Source: DATFXM01 sp035315885
GTDB lineage: Bacteria > Acidobacteriota > Blastocatellia > UBA7656
Length of the DNA: 56,453 nt
NCBI GenBank assembly: GCA_035315885.1
Contig: DATFXM010000041.1
Coordinates: forward strand, 1 to 56,453
Direction: 5' to 3'
Positions 1-7,764 of the stretch are shown one piece after another. Both the position numbers and the translations under genes were made by a program. Each line of letters opens with the position of its first letter. Within the stretch, counting starts at the first letter, position 1. The notes beneath the pieces were generated by a model. That model was not told where the DNA came from. It saw only the letters and a list, made by a program, of their open reading frames with translations, and ran no database searches.

Positions 1-1338
1 TTTTGAACCCGCCGTCACATCAGCCACAAGCGCGGGTATCCGGTCTATGAACGGTATTATCCCTCGGGCTGGAACGTATTCGCCAAAAGGTACCAGCGCC
101 AGCTTGTCGTACTCCGAAGTCTTCTGACCCGAAGGATCCACAACGATCGCGCTATTGTAGACTGCGTCAGCGCTCTCATTATTTTGAGGAAATCCCCAAC
201 TGTTGAACAAGACGTAGACCTTGTATTCGATGGCGAATGATTCAATCTCTTTGCGCAGTTGGGTGTCGCGATCGTATTGAAAATTGATCGGCGATTCGGG
301 CCAGATCACCACGTCGATTTTTTTCTGTTCGGCCGCGACGTCATTGGCTGACGCTTGAGACTGGATTGTCTGTGTAGACATGTCTCGCTGCCGCTCAAAC
401 ATCTGGTCAAAAAACCTTCGGTCCTCCCAGTCACCTTCGATCGGAATGACGGGCTGCACTGCAAGGGCGTTGATTGAATGAGGACCTTCTGCGGTTGGTC
501 TCAGTGATTCGCCGTAGAGCACCGAAAGCACTGCTATCAGCCCCGCTACCGTCAAGACGAGCAATCCCCGCCGTAGCTCCAGGTACACCATCCCGAAGAC
601 AAGTGCCGTAGCCGCAAACACCATGATTGCAGTCACGAGGTAGACACCACCCCAACTCGAGACCTGTATCACTGCGGGCTGGAACGCCTGTGAGTACCCG
701 AGGGCGTTCCATCCAACGCCGGTGACCAGTATGCGAGCGTACTCCGATGCAGCCCACAGTATCGGCGCCGAAATAATTGCCCATCCCCCGAGTCTCTTTA
801 CCGCGAGTCCAAAGACTCCAGCAAACAAACCGGTGAATGACGAAAGGATCGCCGCAAGTACCATCATCAACGCATAAGAAAGCCCGAGCGGTACGCCGCC
901 GTAGTGATGCATCGAGTACGTGACCCAGTACGACGTGCCCGCGAAAAAAATGATCCCGGTTGTCCAGCCCAGCGCAAGACCGCGCCAGAAGCGCCTCTCA
1001 CGCACGAGGGCCATGATCAGAGGCGCGGTGCCTACCCAGCCCAACGACCAGAGGTTCCAGTCGGGGAAGGCGAATACCAGCAGCAACCCCGAGAACACCG
1101 CAAGCGCAAGGTTGCTGATGAAGGGCGGGGATGCCTGTTGATATGGAAGGACCCGCGCAACACGGTAACGTGCTGCAAGAAGGTCTTTGCGTGAATAAGC
1201 AGGGGCGGCCTCTTCGAGGTGCGGCGGTGTAATCGGGGATTCGTGAACGGCGATCGATGAACCGGATGAATCAACGACAATGCCGGCGCCCGGCGAACCG
1301 GCAACCGCGGCAAACCGACAATGTTCTTTACTGGACAA
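1..1338 (-). CDS. lnt: Apolipoprotein N-acyltransferase, 3' end cut off by the window
   Basis: Inner-membrane enzyme that adds the third acyl chain to lipoproteins. The visible 446 codons give a run of hydrophobic segments and then the start of the nitrilase-like domain. The motif VIWPESPINF carries the family catalytic Glu, and YDKLALVPFGEYVP carries the catalytic Lys. The catalytic Cys would lie beyond position 1. There is no in-frame ATG between the upstream stop (1360-1362) and the first membrane segment, so I place the start at a TTG (1336-1338) without a good ribosome site; this start is uncertain. The first 55 or so residues before the first membrane helix are not family-typical. It follows lipA by 47 bases on the same strand. 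Confidence 0.9.
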   Translation of the reverse strand, partial: MSSKEHCRFAAVAGSPGAGIVVDSSGSSIAVHESPITPPHLEEAAPAYSRKDLLAARYRVARVLPYQQASPPFISNLALAVFSGLLLVFAFPDWNLWSLGWVGTAPLIMALVRERRFWRGLALGWTTGIIFFAGTSYWVTYSMHHYGGVPLGLSYALMMVLAAILSSFTGLFAGVFGLAVKRLGGWAIISAPILWAASEYARILVTGVGWNALGYSQAFQPAVIQVSSWGGVYLVTAIMVFAATALVFGMVYLELRRGLLVLTVAGLIAVLSVLYGESLRPTAEGPHSINALAVQPVIPIEGDWEDRRFFDQMFERQRDMSTQTIQSQASANDVAAEQKKIDVVIWPESPINFQYDRDTQLRKEIESFAIEYKVYVLFNSWGFPQNNESADAVYNSAIVVDPSGQKTSEYDKLALVPFGEYVPARGIIPFIDRIPALVADVTAGSK

Positions 1339-1385
1339 ATTCCGGTCCGTTGTTAAAGTTCAGTTGACGTTCGAGGAGCTGCGAG

Positions 1386-2315
1386 CTACTCCGAAATCTT
1401 ATCGTGAACCGATTCGGCCATGAAAGAACTGCGCACAAGCGGACCTGAAAAAACCGCGCGGAATCCAATAGACTCGCCGTATCCGCGATAGTAGTCAAAG
1501 AGCTCGGGGGCCACATACTCTTCAACCGGCAGGTGTCTGAGCGTTGGCTGCAGGTACTGCCCCACCGTCACTACGTCGACGTTGGCCCCGCGCAGGTCGC
1601 GCAACATCTGCTTCACTTCGTCCACCGTCTCACCAAGCCCCACCATGAAGCCGGACTTGGTCAGTGCGCCCGATAGACGCTTCGCGTTGCCCAGCACGTC
1701 GAGAGACTGACGATAGCCGGCCTGCGGGCGGACCCGCGGATACAACCTCGGGACGGTTTCGACATTGTGGTTGAAAGTATCGGGCTTTGCGTTCAGCACG
1801 GTTCGAAGCGCTTCTACATTTCCTTTGAAGTCGGGAGTCAGGACTTCAATGCGTGACTCTGGCAGCCGCGCGCGAACGGCAAGGATGGTTCTGGCGAAGT
1901 GCTCCGCGCCGCCATCGGACAATTCGTCGCGATTCACTGAGGTGATTACAACGTAGCGGAGCTTTAGTTGTGCGGCAGCTTCGGCGACCTGATCGGGTTC
2001 GTGCTTGAGGTCTTCGAGATCGATCCCTCTTCCGGTCTTTACCGAGCAGAACCCGCAACTTCGCGAGCAAGTATCTCCAAGGATCATGAAAGTCGCCGCG
2101 CCCCTTGCGAAGCAGTCGTTCCGATTTGGACAACGAGCTTCTTCGCAGACGGTATTGAGACTTCGTATGCGGAGCAGTTTTTTCAGCTCGTGATCTGCTT
2201 GAGGGTTTCGCGCCGGCTTCCGAAGCCACTCCGGCAGCCGTGCTCTCGCTACTGGGCGTTGTTCTTGCTGAAGTAGTCCACCGTTTCGGGGTGGCTTTTC
2301 GATTTGGATCAGCAT
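1386..2315 (-). CDS. lipA: Lipoyl synthase
   Basis: Radical-SAM enzyme that inserts two sulfurs into protein-bound octanoyl groups. Two Cys sets are visible: the auxiliary cluster C57-x4-C62-x5-C68 (CEEARCPNRNDC) and the radical-SAM cluster C83-x3-C87-x2-C90 (CSRSCGFC). The C-terminal RSS motif (GPLVRSSF) that ligates the auxiliary cluster is present. The frame stays open upstream to an ATG at 2432, but the ATG at 2315 gives a normal 309-residue length; the extra 39 residues would overlap the SPOR gene and look like noise. It lies 22 bases after the SPOR gene and before lnt, probably in one transcript. Confidence 0.96.
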   Translation of the reverse strand: MLIQIEKPPRNGGLLQQEQRPVARARLPEWLRKPARNPQADHELKKLLRIRSLNTVCEEARCPNRNDCFARGAATFMILGDTCSRSCGFCSVKTGRGIDLEDLKHEPDQVAEAAAQLKLRYVVITSVNRDELSDGGAEHFARTILAVRARLPESRIEVLTPDFKGNVEALRTVLNAKPDTFNHNVETVPRLYPRVRPQAGYRQSLDVLGNAKRLSGALTKSGFMVGLGETVDEVKQMLRDLRGANVDVVTVGQYLQPTLRHLPVEEYVAPELFDYYRGYGESIGFRAVFSGPLVRSSFMAESVHDKISE

Positions 2316-2337
2316 TCTGAGTGAAGGGCGTTTGAGA

Positions 2338-2778
2338 CTACTGCAGCGGAATAACCTGAACCCCCTTGAACCCCTGATTAGCCAGCTCGTTCGCCACCTG
2401 CTGCGCGTCTTCACGTGCGTTGTAGGTTCCAATCAGCACGCGGTACAGCCGGTCATTACGCGTCGGTTCCTGCAGATATGCGGCAAGGTACCGTTGCTTC
2501 TTGAGCTGAGCCACCAGCTCATTTGCCTTTTCGGCAGTTCCGAAGCCCCCAACCTGAACGACAAACCGCGCGTTTGGCGACGCCTCAGGCTGCGCTTCCT
2601 GCTGTGGCGGAACTTGCGCGGGAACTGGTGCCGGGGGCGCCGGCGCAGGTCCATCCGAGGCGCTTACTGCGGGACGCGGCACGCTATCCCGCTTGACTGC
2701 GTACAAACCGGCCCAGAAGGCGCCCAACAGCAGCGCCAGCCCGATGACGAACACTGCGACGACATTTTTGTTACTCAT
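2338..2778 (-). CDS. SPOR-domain membrane protein
   Basis: A short N-terminal cytoplasmic stretch is followed by one membrane helix (about residues 5-27), a Pro/Ala-rich periplasmic linker (about 30-65) and a C-terminal SPOR domain (about 70-146; FVVQVGGF start, LYRVLIGTY core). SPOR domains bind denuded peptidoglycan at division sites, so a septal or wall role is inferred. I chose the ATG at 2778 (MSNKNV) over an in-frame start nine codons upstream because it puts only a few polar residues before the helix. It lies between the slipin and lipA genes on the same strand. Confidence 0.85.
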   Translation of the reverse strand: MSNKNVVAVFVIGLALLLGAFWAGLYAVKRDSVPRPAVSASDGPAPAPPAPVPAQVPPQQEAQPEASPNARFVVQVGGFGTAEKANELVAQLKKQRYLAAYLQEPTRNDRLYRVLIGTYNAREDAQQVANELANQGFKGVQVIPLQ

Positions 2779-2829
2779 GTTTGCTACTCTGCGACTAGCT
2801 CTCACTTAACGGATGCTCGATTATAACGA

Positions 2830-3594
2830 TCATACGAGCCTCTTGCCAAAGACGGCCGCAACAAAATCGAGCGGAACCGGAAAAACAACAGTGGTGTTTT
2901 GTTCGACGCCGATCTCGGTGAGCGTTTGCAAATACCGGAGCTGCAGCGCGACCGGTTGTTCGGCGATTTTTTGAGCTGCCATCAGCAGCTTCTCGGCCGC
3001 CTGATATTCGCCGTCCGCGTGGATGATCTTGGCCCTCTTTTCTCGTTCTGCCTCGGCTTGCTTGGACATTGCCCTGCGCATCTCTTGCGGCAAATCGACT
3101 GCCTTAATCTCGACCAGAGAAACTTTGATTCCCCACGGATCGGTATGCTTGTCCAGAATTTCCTGAAGGCGAGTGTTCAGCTTCTCACGTTCCGAAAGCA
3201 AGTCGTCCAGGTCCGCCTCGCCTAGAACCGACCGAAGCGTCGTCTGCGCCAACTGCGTCGTTGCGTACAAGTAGTTCTCAACCTTCAGGACGGCGAGCAA
3301 CGGATCGACCACTCTGAAGTACACGACTGCATTCACCGAGACGGTCACGTTGTCGCGAGTGATGACGTCCTGCGGCGGGACGTCCAGAACTACGGTTCGA
3401 AGGCTGATGCGAAAGATGCGCTCGATTGGCCTGAAAACCAGCACCACCCCAGGCCCTTTCGGAGTGCGCAGCACTCGTCCAAGCCTGAAGACCACACCGA
3501 GCTCATATTCAGGCACGATATTGATGATACTCAGCAGGTAGATGACGAAGATTACGACGGCGATCAAAGGCAGGCTTAGGAGCTGTGGAGTCAT
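2830..3594 (-). CDS. Slipin (stomatin/SPFH family) membrane protein
   Basis: 254 residues: an N-terminal membrane hairpin (about 7-27), then an SPFH/band-7 domain starting at VPEYELGVVFRLGR, then the charged coiled region AEAEREKRAKIIHADGEYQA typical of prokaryotic stomatins. Slipins form ring oligomers in membrane microdomains. Its ATG overlaps the stop of the LOG-like gene (ATGA at 3591-3594), so the two are translationally coupled, and the NfeD protease gene is just upstream. In archaea and bacteria a slipin and an NfeD protease are commonly adjacent, and the protease cleaves the stomatin C-terminus in the Pyrococcus pair; the same partnership is inferred here. Confidence 0.93.
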   Translation of the reverse strand: MTPQLLSLPLIAVVIFVIYLLSIINIVPEYELGVVFRLGRVLRTPKGPGVVLVFRPIERIFRISLRTVVLDVPPQDVITRDNVTVSVNAVVYFRVVDPLLAVLKVENYLYATTQLAQTTLRSVLGEADLDDLLSEREKLNTRLQEILDKHTDPWGIKVSLVEIKAVDLPQEMRRAMSKQAEAEREKRAKIIHADGEYQAAEKLLMAAQKIAEQPVALQLRYLQTLTEIGVEQNTTVVFPVPLDFVAAVFGKRLV

Positions 3595-4100
3595 ACTTTT
3601 TTCTCGACCTCATCCGGTACAAAGCGCGAACCTATTTCTATTGCCTCTTCGGGTCCTGACGCGGTAAAGACGCGGCTGTCGCCGAAACTGGAGAAGAAGT
3701 TGAGAGCTTCACTGGGTCCGCACAACATGATCACCGGCTTGCGCGCCTTTACCGCCAGAGCGATTTCTGCGGCGGTGCCCGGACCCAGTCCGCATGCGAA
3801 CACTACTTCGCTCGACAGCACGTTGACGTTGTTTCGCGCCTGACCCATCCCGGTAACAATCGGGATGTCGATCCAGGAAGACATCTCACCGGTGTCTGCG
3901 GTAGGCAGTATCCCCACGGTAAGGCCTCCCGCGGCTTTGGCACCGCGGCTTGCGGCATCCATGACGCCTGCATCGCGACCGCCGGTCAGCAGAATCCAAC
4001 CTCGACCGGCTATAAGCTTGCCCAATTCGAACGCCGCATCCTGTTCCTGGGGAGTGGCGTCAGCCCCCGGACCCATCACCCCCACGATCGTCTTGCTCAT
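3591..4100 (-). CDS. TIGR00725-type LOG-like Rossmann protein
   Basis: 169 residues with the signature GGRDAGVMDAASRGA (about 40-54), matching the GGxxGxM loop of the SLOG/lysine-decarboxylase-like superfamily, and a second Gly-rich loop GLGPGTAAEIALA. The family includes LOG nucleotide phosphoribohydrolases and many uncharacterised nucleotide-binding proteins. The classic PGGxGTxEE motif is altered to GPGTAAE, so phosphoribohydrolase activity should not be assumed. It sits between nfeD (15-base gap) and the slipin (4-base overlap), which suggests a shared job in that membrane protease unit; this is inference. Confidence 0.85.
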   Translation of the reverse strand: MSKTIVGVMGPGADATPQEQDAAFELGKLIAGRGWILLTGGRDAGVMDAASRGAKAAGGLTVGILPTADTGEMSSWIDIPIVTGMGQARNNVNVLSSEVVFACGLGPGTAAEIALAVKARKPVIMLCGPSEALNFFSSFGDSRVFTASGPEEAIEIGSRFVPDEVEKKV

Positions 4101-4115
4101 ATTCTTGTGGCCTGT

Positions 4116-5441
4116 TCACTGTATTGCGGAAGTCTCGCGAGGAGAGTCGTTCCCCAGCGTCTCCACTTCCAGAGTAAGTCCCTCAACGCTCAGAACCCGC
4201 ACGGCTTCCCCTCGCGGTATTGTTTTCTTCGAACGTGCCTTCCACAACTCGCCGTGTACAAACACTGTTCCGTCTGGCGAGATGGCAGTCTGAGCCTTAC
4301 CTATTAACCCGATCATACCTGCGATCCCGGTCAGCACTTTTGCTCGCCGGGCTTTTATCGCGAGGCGCAGCATAAGAGTGAACATAACGCCAAAGGGGAC
4401 TACAACCGCAAGCACGAGTTCGGGTGGCAACCGCAGCTCTGGTACCGGCACGTCTATCAGGATCAACGAGCCTATGACCGCCGCGACTATACCACCTATA
4501 CCGAGTATTCCGAAGCTGCCTACCTTCGCTTCAAGCACGAACAACGCAATCGCCACCAGAATCAATACGACTCCGGTCACGTTGATGGGCAGCATGTGAA
4601 AACCGTAAAGGGCCAGCACTACTGCGAGTGTTCCCGCGACTCCCGGCAACACCGCGCCGGGATGCTGGAATTCGAAGTACACGCAAAGGGCGCCGATCGC
4701 GAACAGCACAAAAGCGATCCGCGGGTCTGCCAACGCCATGAGCAATCGTTGGCGCAAGGTCGGTGTGATCTCACGCAGAGTTTGACCATCGACGTGCAGG
4801 GCAAGTTTGCTGCCGTCCATTCTGGAAATGGGTCGCCCTTCGAGCTGAGCAACGAGGTCGGGCAAGTCACGAGCTACGATCTCGATGACGTGTTTTTCGA
4901 GCGCCTCCTGCTCGGTGAACGAGCGGCTTTCTCGCACTGCGGATTCGGCTGCGGCCTGGTCGCGCCCGTGTTTTTCCGCGTGGCTTCTCACATAAGCCGA
5001 GACGTCGTTTACCACTTTTTCGGACATCGTTTTCCCGAGGTCGCGACCATCTGCCATAACCGGATGGGCGGCCCCGGTGACGGTGCCCGGCGCCATTGCC
5101 GCAACATCAGCAGCCATCATTATTATGAACCCCGCCGAAGCGGCTCTCGCACCGCGTGGTGCCACGTAGATGACTACAGGCACGGAAGTGCTGTCGATCG
5201 CGGACACGATATCGCGCATGGACGTGTCCAGTCCGCCTGGAGTGCTGAGGGTTATGATCAGAGCAGTCGCATTCTCGTACTCGGCGCGCTTTATTGCGGA
5301 CGCGATGACTTCGGCGCTGGCGGGAGTGATCTCGTCGTCGACTCTGATGTGCAGGACGTCGGCGCGGACTTCTCGAGCAAAGCCCAACAGAGCTGCTGCG
5401 ATTATCAGGCTACAAAGGATGTGGGAGTTCTGAGTCCTCAT
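4116..5441 (-). CDS. NfeD-family membrane serine protease
   Basis: 441 residues: signal peptide (1-27), ClpP-like protease domain (about 28-220), four or five membrane helices (about 240-370) and a C-terminal OB-fold NfeD domain (about 380-440; GLIGKAQTAISPDGTVFVHGELW). The catalytic pair is visible as Ser102 in ARAASAGF and Lys142 in SEKVVNDV, 40 residues apart, much like the Pyrococcus PH1510 Ser97/Lys138 dyad. It starts a tight gene group with the LOG-like and slipin genes. The first codons (MRTQNSH) are written in an intergenic heptad repeat (from 5424), so the element either overlaps or created this start. Confidence 0.93.
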   Translation of the reverse strand: MRTQNSHILCSLIIAAALLGFAREVRADVLHIRVDDEITPASAEVIASAIKRAEYENATALIITLSTPGGLDTSMRDIVSAIDSTSVPVVIYVAPRGARAASAGFIIMMAADVAAMAPGTVTGAAHPVMADGRDLGKTMSEKVVNDVSAYVRSHAEKHGRDQAAAESAVRESRSFTEQEALEKHVIEIVARDLPDLVAQLEGRPISRMDGSKLALHVDGQTLREITPTLRQRLLMALADPRIAFVLFAIGALCVYFEFQHPGAVLPGVAGTLAVVLALYGFHMLPINVTGVVLILVAIALFVLEAKVGSFGILGIGGIVAAVIGSLILIDVPVPELRLPPELVLAVVVPFGVMFTLMLRLAIKARRAKVLTGIAGMIGLIGKAQTAISPDGTVFVHGELWKARSKKTIPRGEAVRVLSVEGLTLEVETLGNDSPRETSAIQ

Positions 5442-5554
5442 TTGGAGTTCTGAGTTCTGAGTCCTGAGTACTTACACAGAAAAGGCTATACCTCATTGCG
5501 GGATCGCTCAATAGCGGAAACCTCTCCAATACTCAGAACTCAGAACTCAGGACT
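5424..5554. repeat. Inverted heptad-repeat element, GAGTTCT/GAGTCCT type
   Basis: Left arm 5424-5472 consists of 7-base units (GAGTTCT, GAGTCCT, GAGTACT). Right arm 5531-5554 is their reverse complement (ACTCAGA units ending GGACT). The core between them is about 58 bases and shows no gene. The left arm runs into the start codon of nfeD and the right arm ends at the stop codon (5554-5556) of the M55 peptidase gene. The pair could fold as a long imperfect hairpin in RNA and might act as a terminator. Confidence 0.8.
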
Positions 5555-6468
5555 TAAGGTTCAAGGCCGGGTTCGTAGGTAGTCACAAACTCCATGAAGC
5601 CCGAGACCTCGAGCATATCTTTGCCGACAAAGCGAACTGTGTGCGAGTCAATTCGCTTTACTATCGGCAGGTAAGCGAGAACCTCGGCGGGACGGTAGTT
5701 CTTGAATCGGACGTCCAGCTCAACCGGAGTCTTCAGCCTATACGGCTTGAACTCACTTATTCTTCCGATCGCCTTTCGCACGCGCTCTCGAATAAGTTCA
5801 TATGCGACCTCCGGCGTAAGAGTTCGAGCGGAATGGAATCCGAGGGACCACTTGACTACTGCACCTTCGATTGGTCCGATGGCATCGCTCACCTCTTTGA
5901 CTGCAGCGTCGTCGCCGGAAATCATTATGACCGGCACGTTGAAGTGGCCGGCGATCGCGGCGTTCATCGCGCCTTCAGTCACCGACACGCCGTTGAGCCG
6001 CACGTCAGCCAGTCTCGCGCTTGAAATCGTATGGGCGCGCACCCCTTGAGAATTCGAAGTGGATGCGTGATACCCGATGAATATTACGCCGTCGAAGGTT
6101 CCATCAATTCCTGCCATCATTCCCAGGTGCCGGGGGAAGGCACGAACCAGAGTGACGTTCTTGGGCAGCTTCTCAACCAGAAGATTCTCGCCGTTCCCAT
6201 GGGAATCGCTTATCACGATGTCCGTAGCGCCCGCGTCAAGAGCAGCCTGGCAGGCCGCGTTCACTTCGTTGGTCATGAATTCGCGATACCGGTTGTACTC
6301 GAAGCCTTGTGGCGTGAGCTGGTCTGCAGTCACTACCCCGACCACGCCTTCCATATCGGCAGATATGTAGATCTTGAGCTTCCGCGTTTGCGCGCGTGGA
6401 GACGGCGCGAGCATCGTCGCCATTACTGCGGCGGCTACGACTGCCAGTACCCTGGAACCATTGTTCAT
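5554..6468 (-). CDS. DppA-like D-aminopeptidase (peptidase family M55), secreted
   Basis: 304 residues with an N-terminal signal peptide (1-26, ending APSPRAQ) ahead of an M55 domain. Metal ligands of DppA can be placed: D38 and E40 in SADMEG, H90 in SDSHGNG, H134 in GYHAS and E165 in TEGAMNA. DppA removes N-terminal D-residues from peptides; Bacillus DppA is cytoplasmic, so the signal peptide here implies periplasmic action, perhaps on wall peptides. I chose the ATG at 6468 because GAGGGA (6475-6480) lies six bases ahead of it; an ATG two codons upstream (6474) abuts the ribosome site directly. Confidence 0.92.
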   Translation of the reverse strand: MNNGSRVLAVVAAAVMATMLAPSPRAQTRKLKIYISADMEGVVGVVTADQLTPQGFEYNRYREFMTNEVNAACQAALDAGATDIVISDSHGNGENLLVEKLPKNVTLVRAFPRHLGMMAGIDGTFDGVIFIGYHASTSNSQGVRAHTISSARLADVRLNGVSVTEGAMNAAIAGHFNVPVIMISGDDAAVKEVSDAIGPIEGAVVKWSLGFHSARTLTPEVAYELIRERVRKAIGRISEFKPYRLKTPVELDVRFKNYRPAEVLAYLPIVKRIDSHTVRFVGKDMLEVSGFMEFVTTYEPGLEP

Positions 6469-6571
6469 CGTCATTCCCTCTTGAGGTTGTTCGGAGACTT
6501 GGACAACAGCTTGTAGACCAGACCGATTAGCTGCGGCGAGCACTCGCGTGAAGCGCGACCTCTCGGGTTAG

Positions 6572-7741
6572 CTAGACCTTCAACGCTGCTTCGATCTCAC
6601 GGATTCGCGTAACCAGGCCAAGCAGCTCGGAATCGCTTACGTGCTTGCCGGCGATGATTGCTTCGCACCGGGCCATAATCCCGCGAATCTCCTGCTCGCT
6701 CATCTTCAGCCGGCGTGCGGCTGCGGCGGCGATTTTGGGACTGTCTGCTTTAGGCGGGAGCGCCGCCGCGCGGCACAAGCGTTTGCGGAACTCGCTGTAG
6801 ATGTTTTGAATCGCCAGGTCGCTTGCGCGCGCTAGCCGCGTGATGTTCGCCATCGAGGACACAAATTCCATATTCGTTGTGCGTCGCTCGTGCGCAAGCG
6901 GAACTGATCTCGCGAATCTTCGCGCAAAAGTGTAGATCAGTAGCGTGCCGCCAAAAACGAGTTGCCAGAACATCCAGGGCACCGGCGTGCCATGAAAGTA
7001 TGCGAGAAAACCGCCGCCCGGACCCGAATACGCGTATCCGTGGTGATATTCGTCGAAAGCAATTCTGGTATTCGCTTTGTCAGATACGAAATTTAGCGCG
7101 AGCGCCAGGTTATCTGCCTCTGCGATTCCGTTGTTGGCTACGATGTGAGGGTCCGAGAGAAAGATGGCGCGGCCTTCGCCCGAGGACATATCCGCAAGCA
7201 CCGCAGCGTAGTCGTCACCGATGTGATACGTCGCGTTCTTGCTGTCGAGCTTCACGCGAGGCGCTCTCTCTGAGAGCGCGACAGTGGTGACCCCGCGAGT
7301 CAGTTCGGTGGGTTGTAGAGTGTGCACGCCCTCGTTGCTGCGAGATGGCTCGGTTCTGACGAGCGAGCCTCCAATGGGTATGTCGATATCGCGGTCGATA
7401 ATCACCGCAATGCCGCCGCTTTCAATCCACTTGTCGAGGCTCGACATCTCCTCCTGGGTGGGGTTGTTTGATTGCGGTAGCGAAATGATGAACAGGACGT
7501 TTATGTTGGACTGTTTGATCTGAGTGAAGGGCTGCTGATACCGCGAGACTTTGTAACCGGTTTCCTGCAGAAGTGTGTAAAAGGCGGAAGTGCCGTAAGG
7601 CGTGTTGCGGTATGACGAGCGGTCGGCGTTGTTTTCGGTTTCCAGTTGTTGCCGCGCGTCTATGAAGAATATGAAGTTGAGCGCAACTACCACCAGAAAG
7701 ACCGCGAGAAGAACAATGATGGCGGTGCTGTTGCGTTTCAT
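6572..7741 (-). CDS. DUF4350 membrane protein
   Basis: 389 residues: one N-terminal membrane helix (about 7-27), a long extracytoplasmic domain with the DUF4350 opening SSYRNTPYGTSAFYTLLQETGY and a flavodoxin-like core, a second helix (about 255-273), then a basic cytoplasmic tail of about 110 residues. In many genomes DUF4350 genes travel with MoxR ATPase/DUF58 genes; no such partner is seen here. It directly follows the degenerate M1-like gene (23-base gap), so the two are probably co-transcribed. The start lies right after a small palindrome (GGTTCC-CT-GGAACC) and has no clear ribosome site. Function unknown. Confidence 0.85.
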   Translation of the reverse strand: MKRNSTAIIVLLAVFLVVVALNFIFFIDARQQLETENNADRSSYRNTPYGTSAFYTLLQETGYKVSRYQQPFTQIKQSNINVLFIISLPQSNNPTQEEMSSLDKWIESGGIAVIIDRDIDIPIGGSLVRTEPSRSNEGVHTLQPTELTRGVTTVALSERAPRVKLDSKNATYHIGDDYAAVLADMSSGEGRAIFLSDPHIVANNGIAEADNLALALNFVSDKANTRIAFDEYHHGYAYSGPGGGFLAYFHGTPVPWMFWQLVFGGTLLIYTFARRFARSVPLAHERRTTNMEFVSSMANITRLARASDLAIQNIYSEFRKRLCRAAALPPKADSPKIAAAAARRLKMSEQEIRGIMARCEAIIAGKHVSDSELLGLVTRIREIEAALKV

Positions 7742-7764
7742 GGTTCCAGGGAACCTCGCCCATG

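Noticed and set aside
2316..2432. Upstream extension of lipA
   Set aside because: The 39 extra residues overlap the SPOR gene and do not resemble the LipA N-terminus.
4596..5453. 285-codon plus-strand frame over nfeD
   Set aside because: Antisense to the NfeD protease whose catalytic motifs are intact; no signal of its own.
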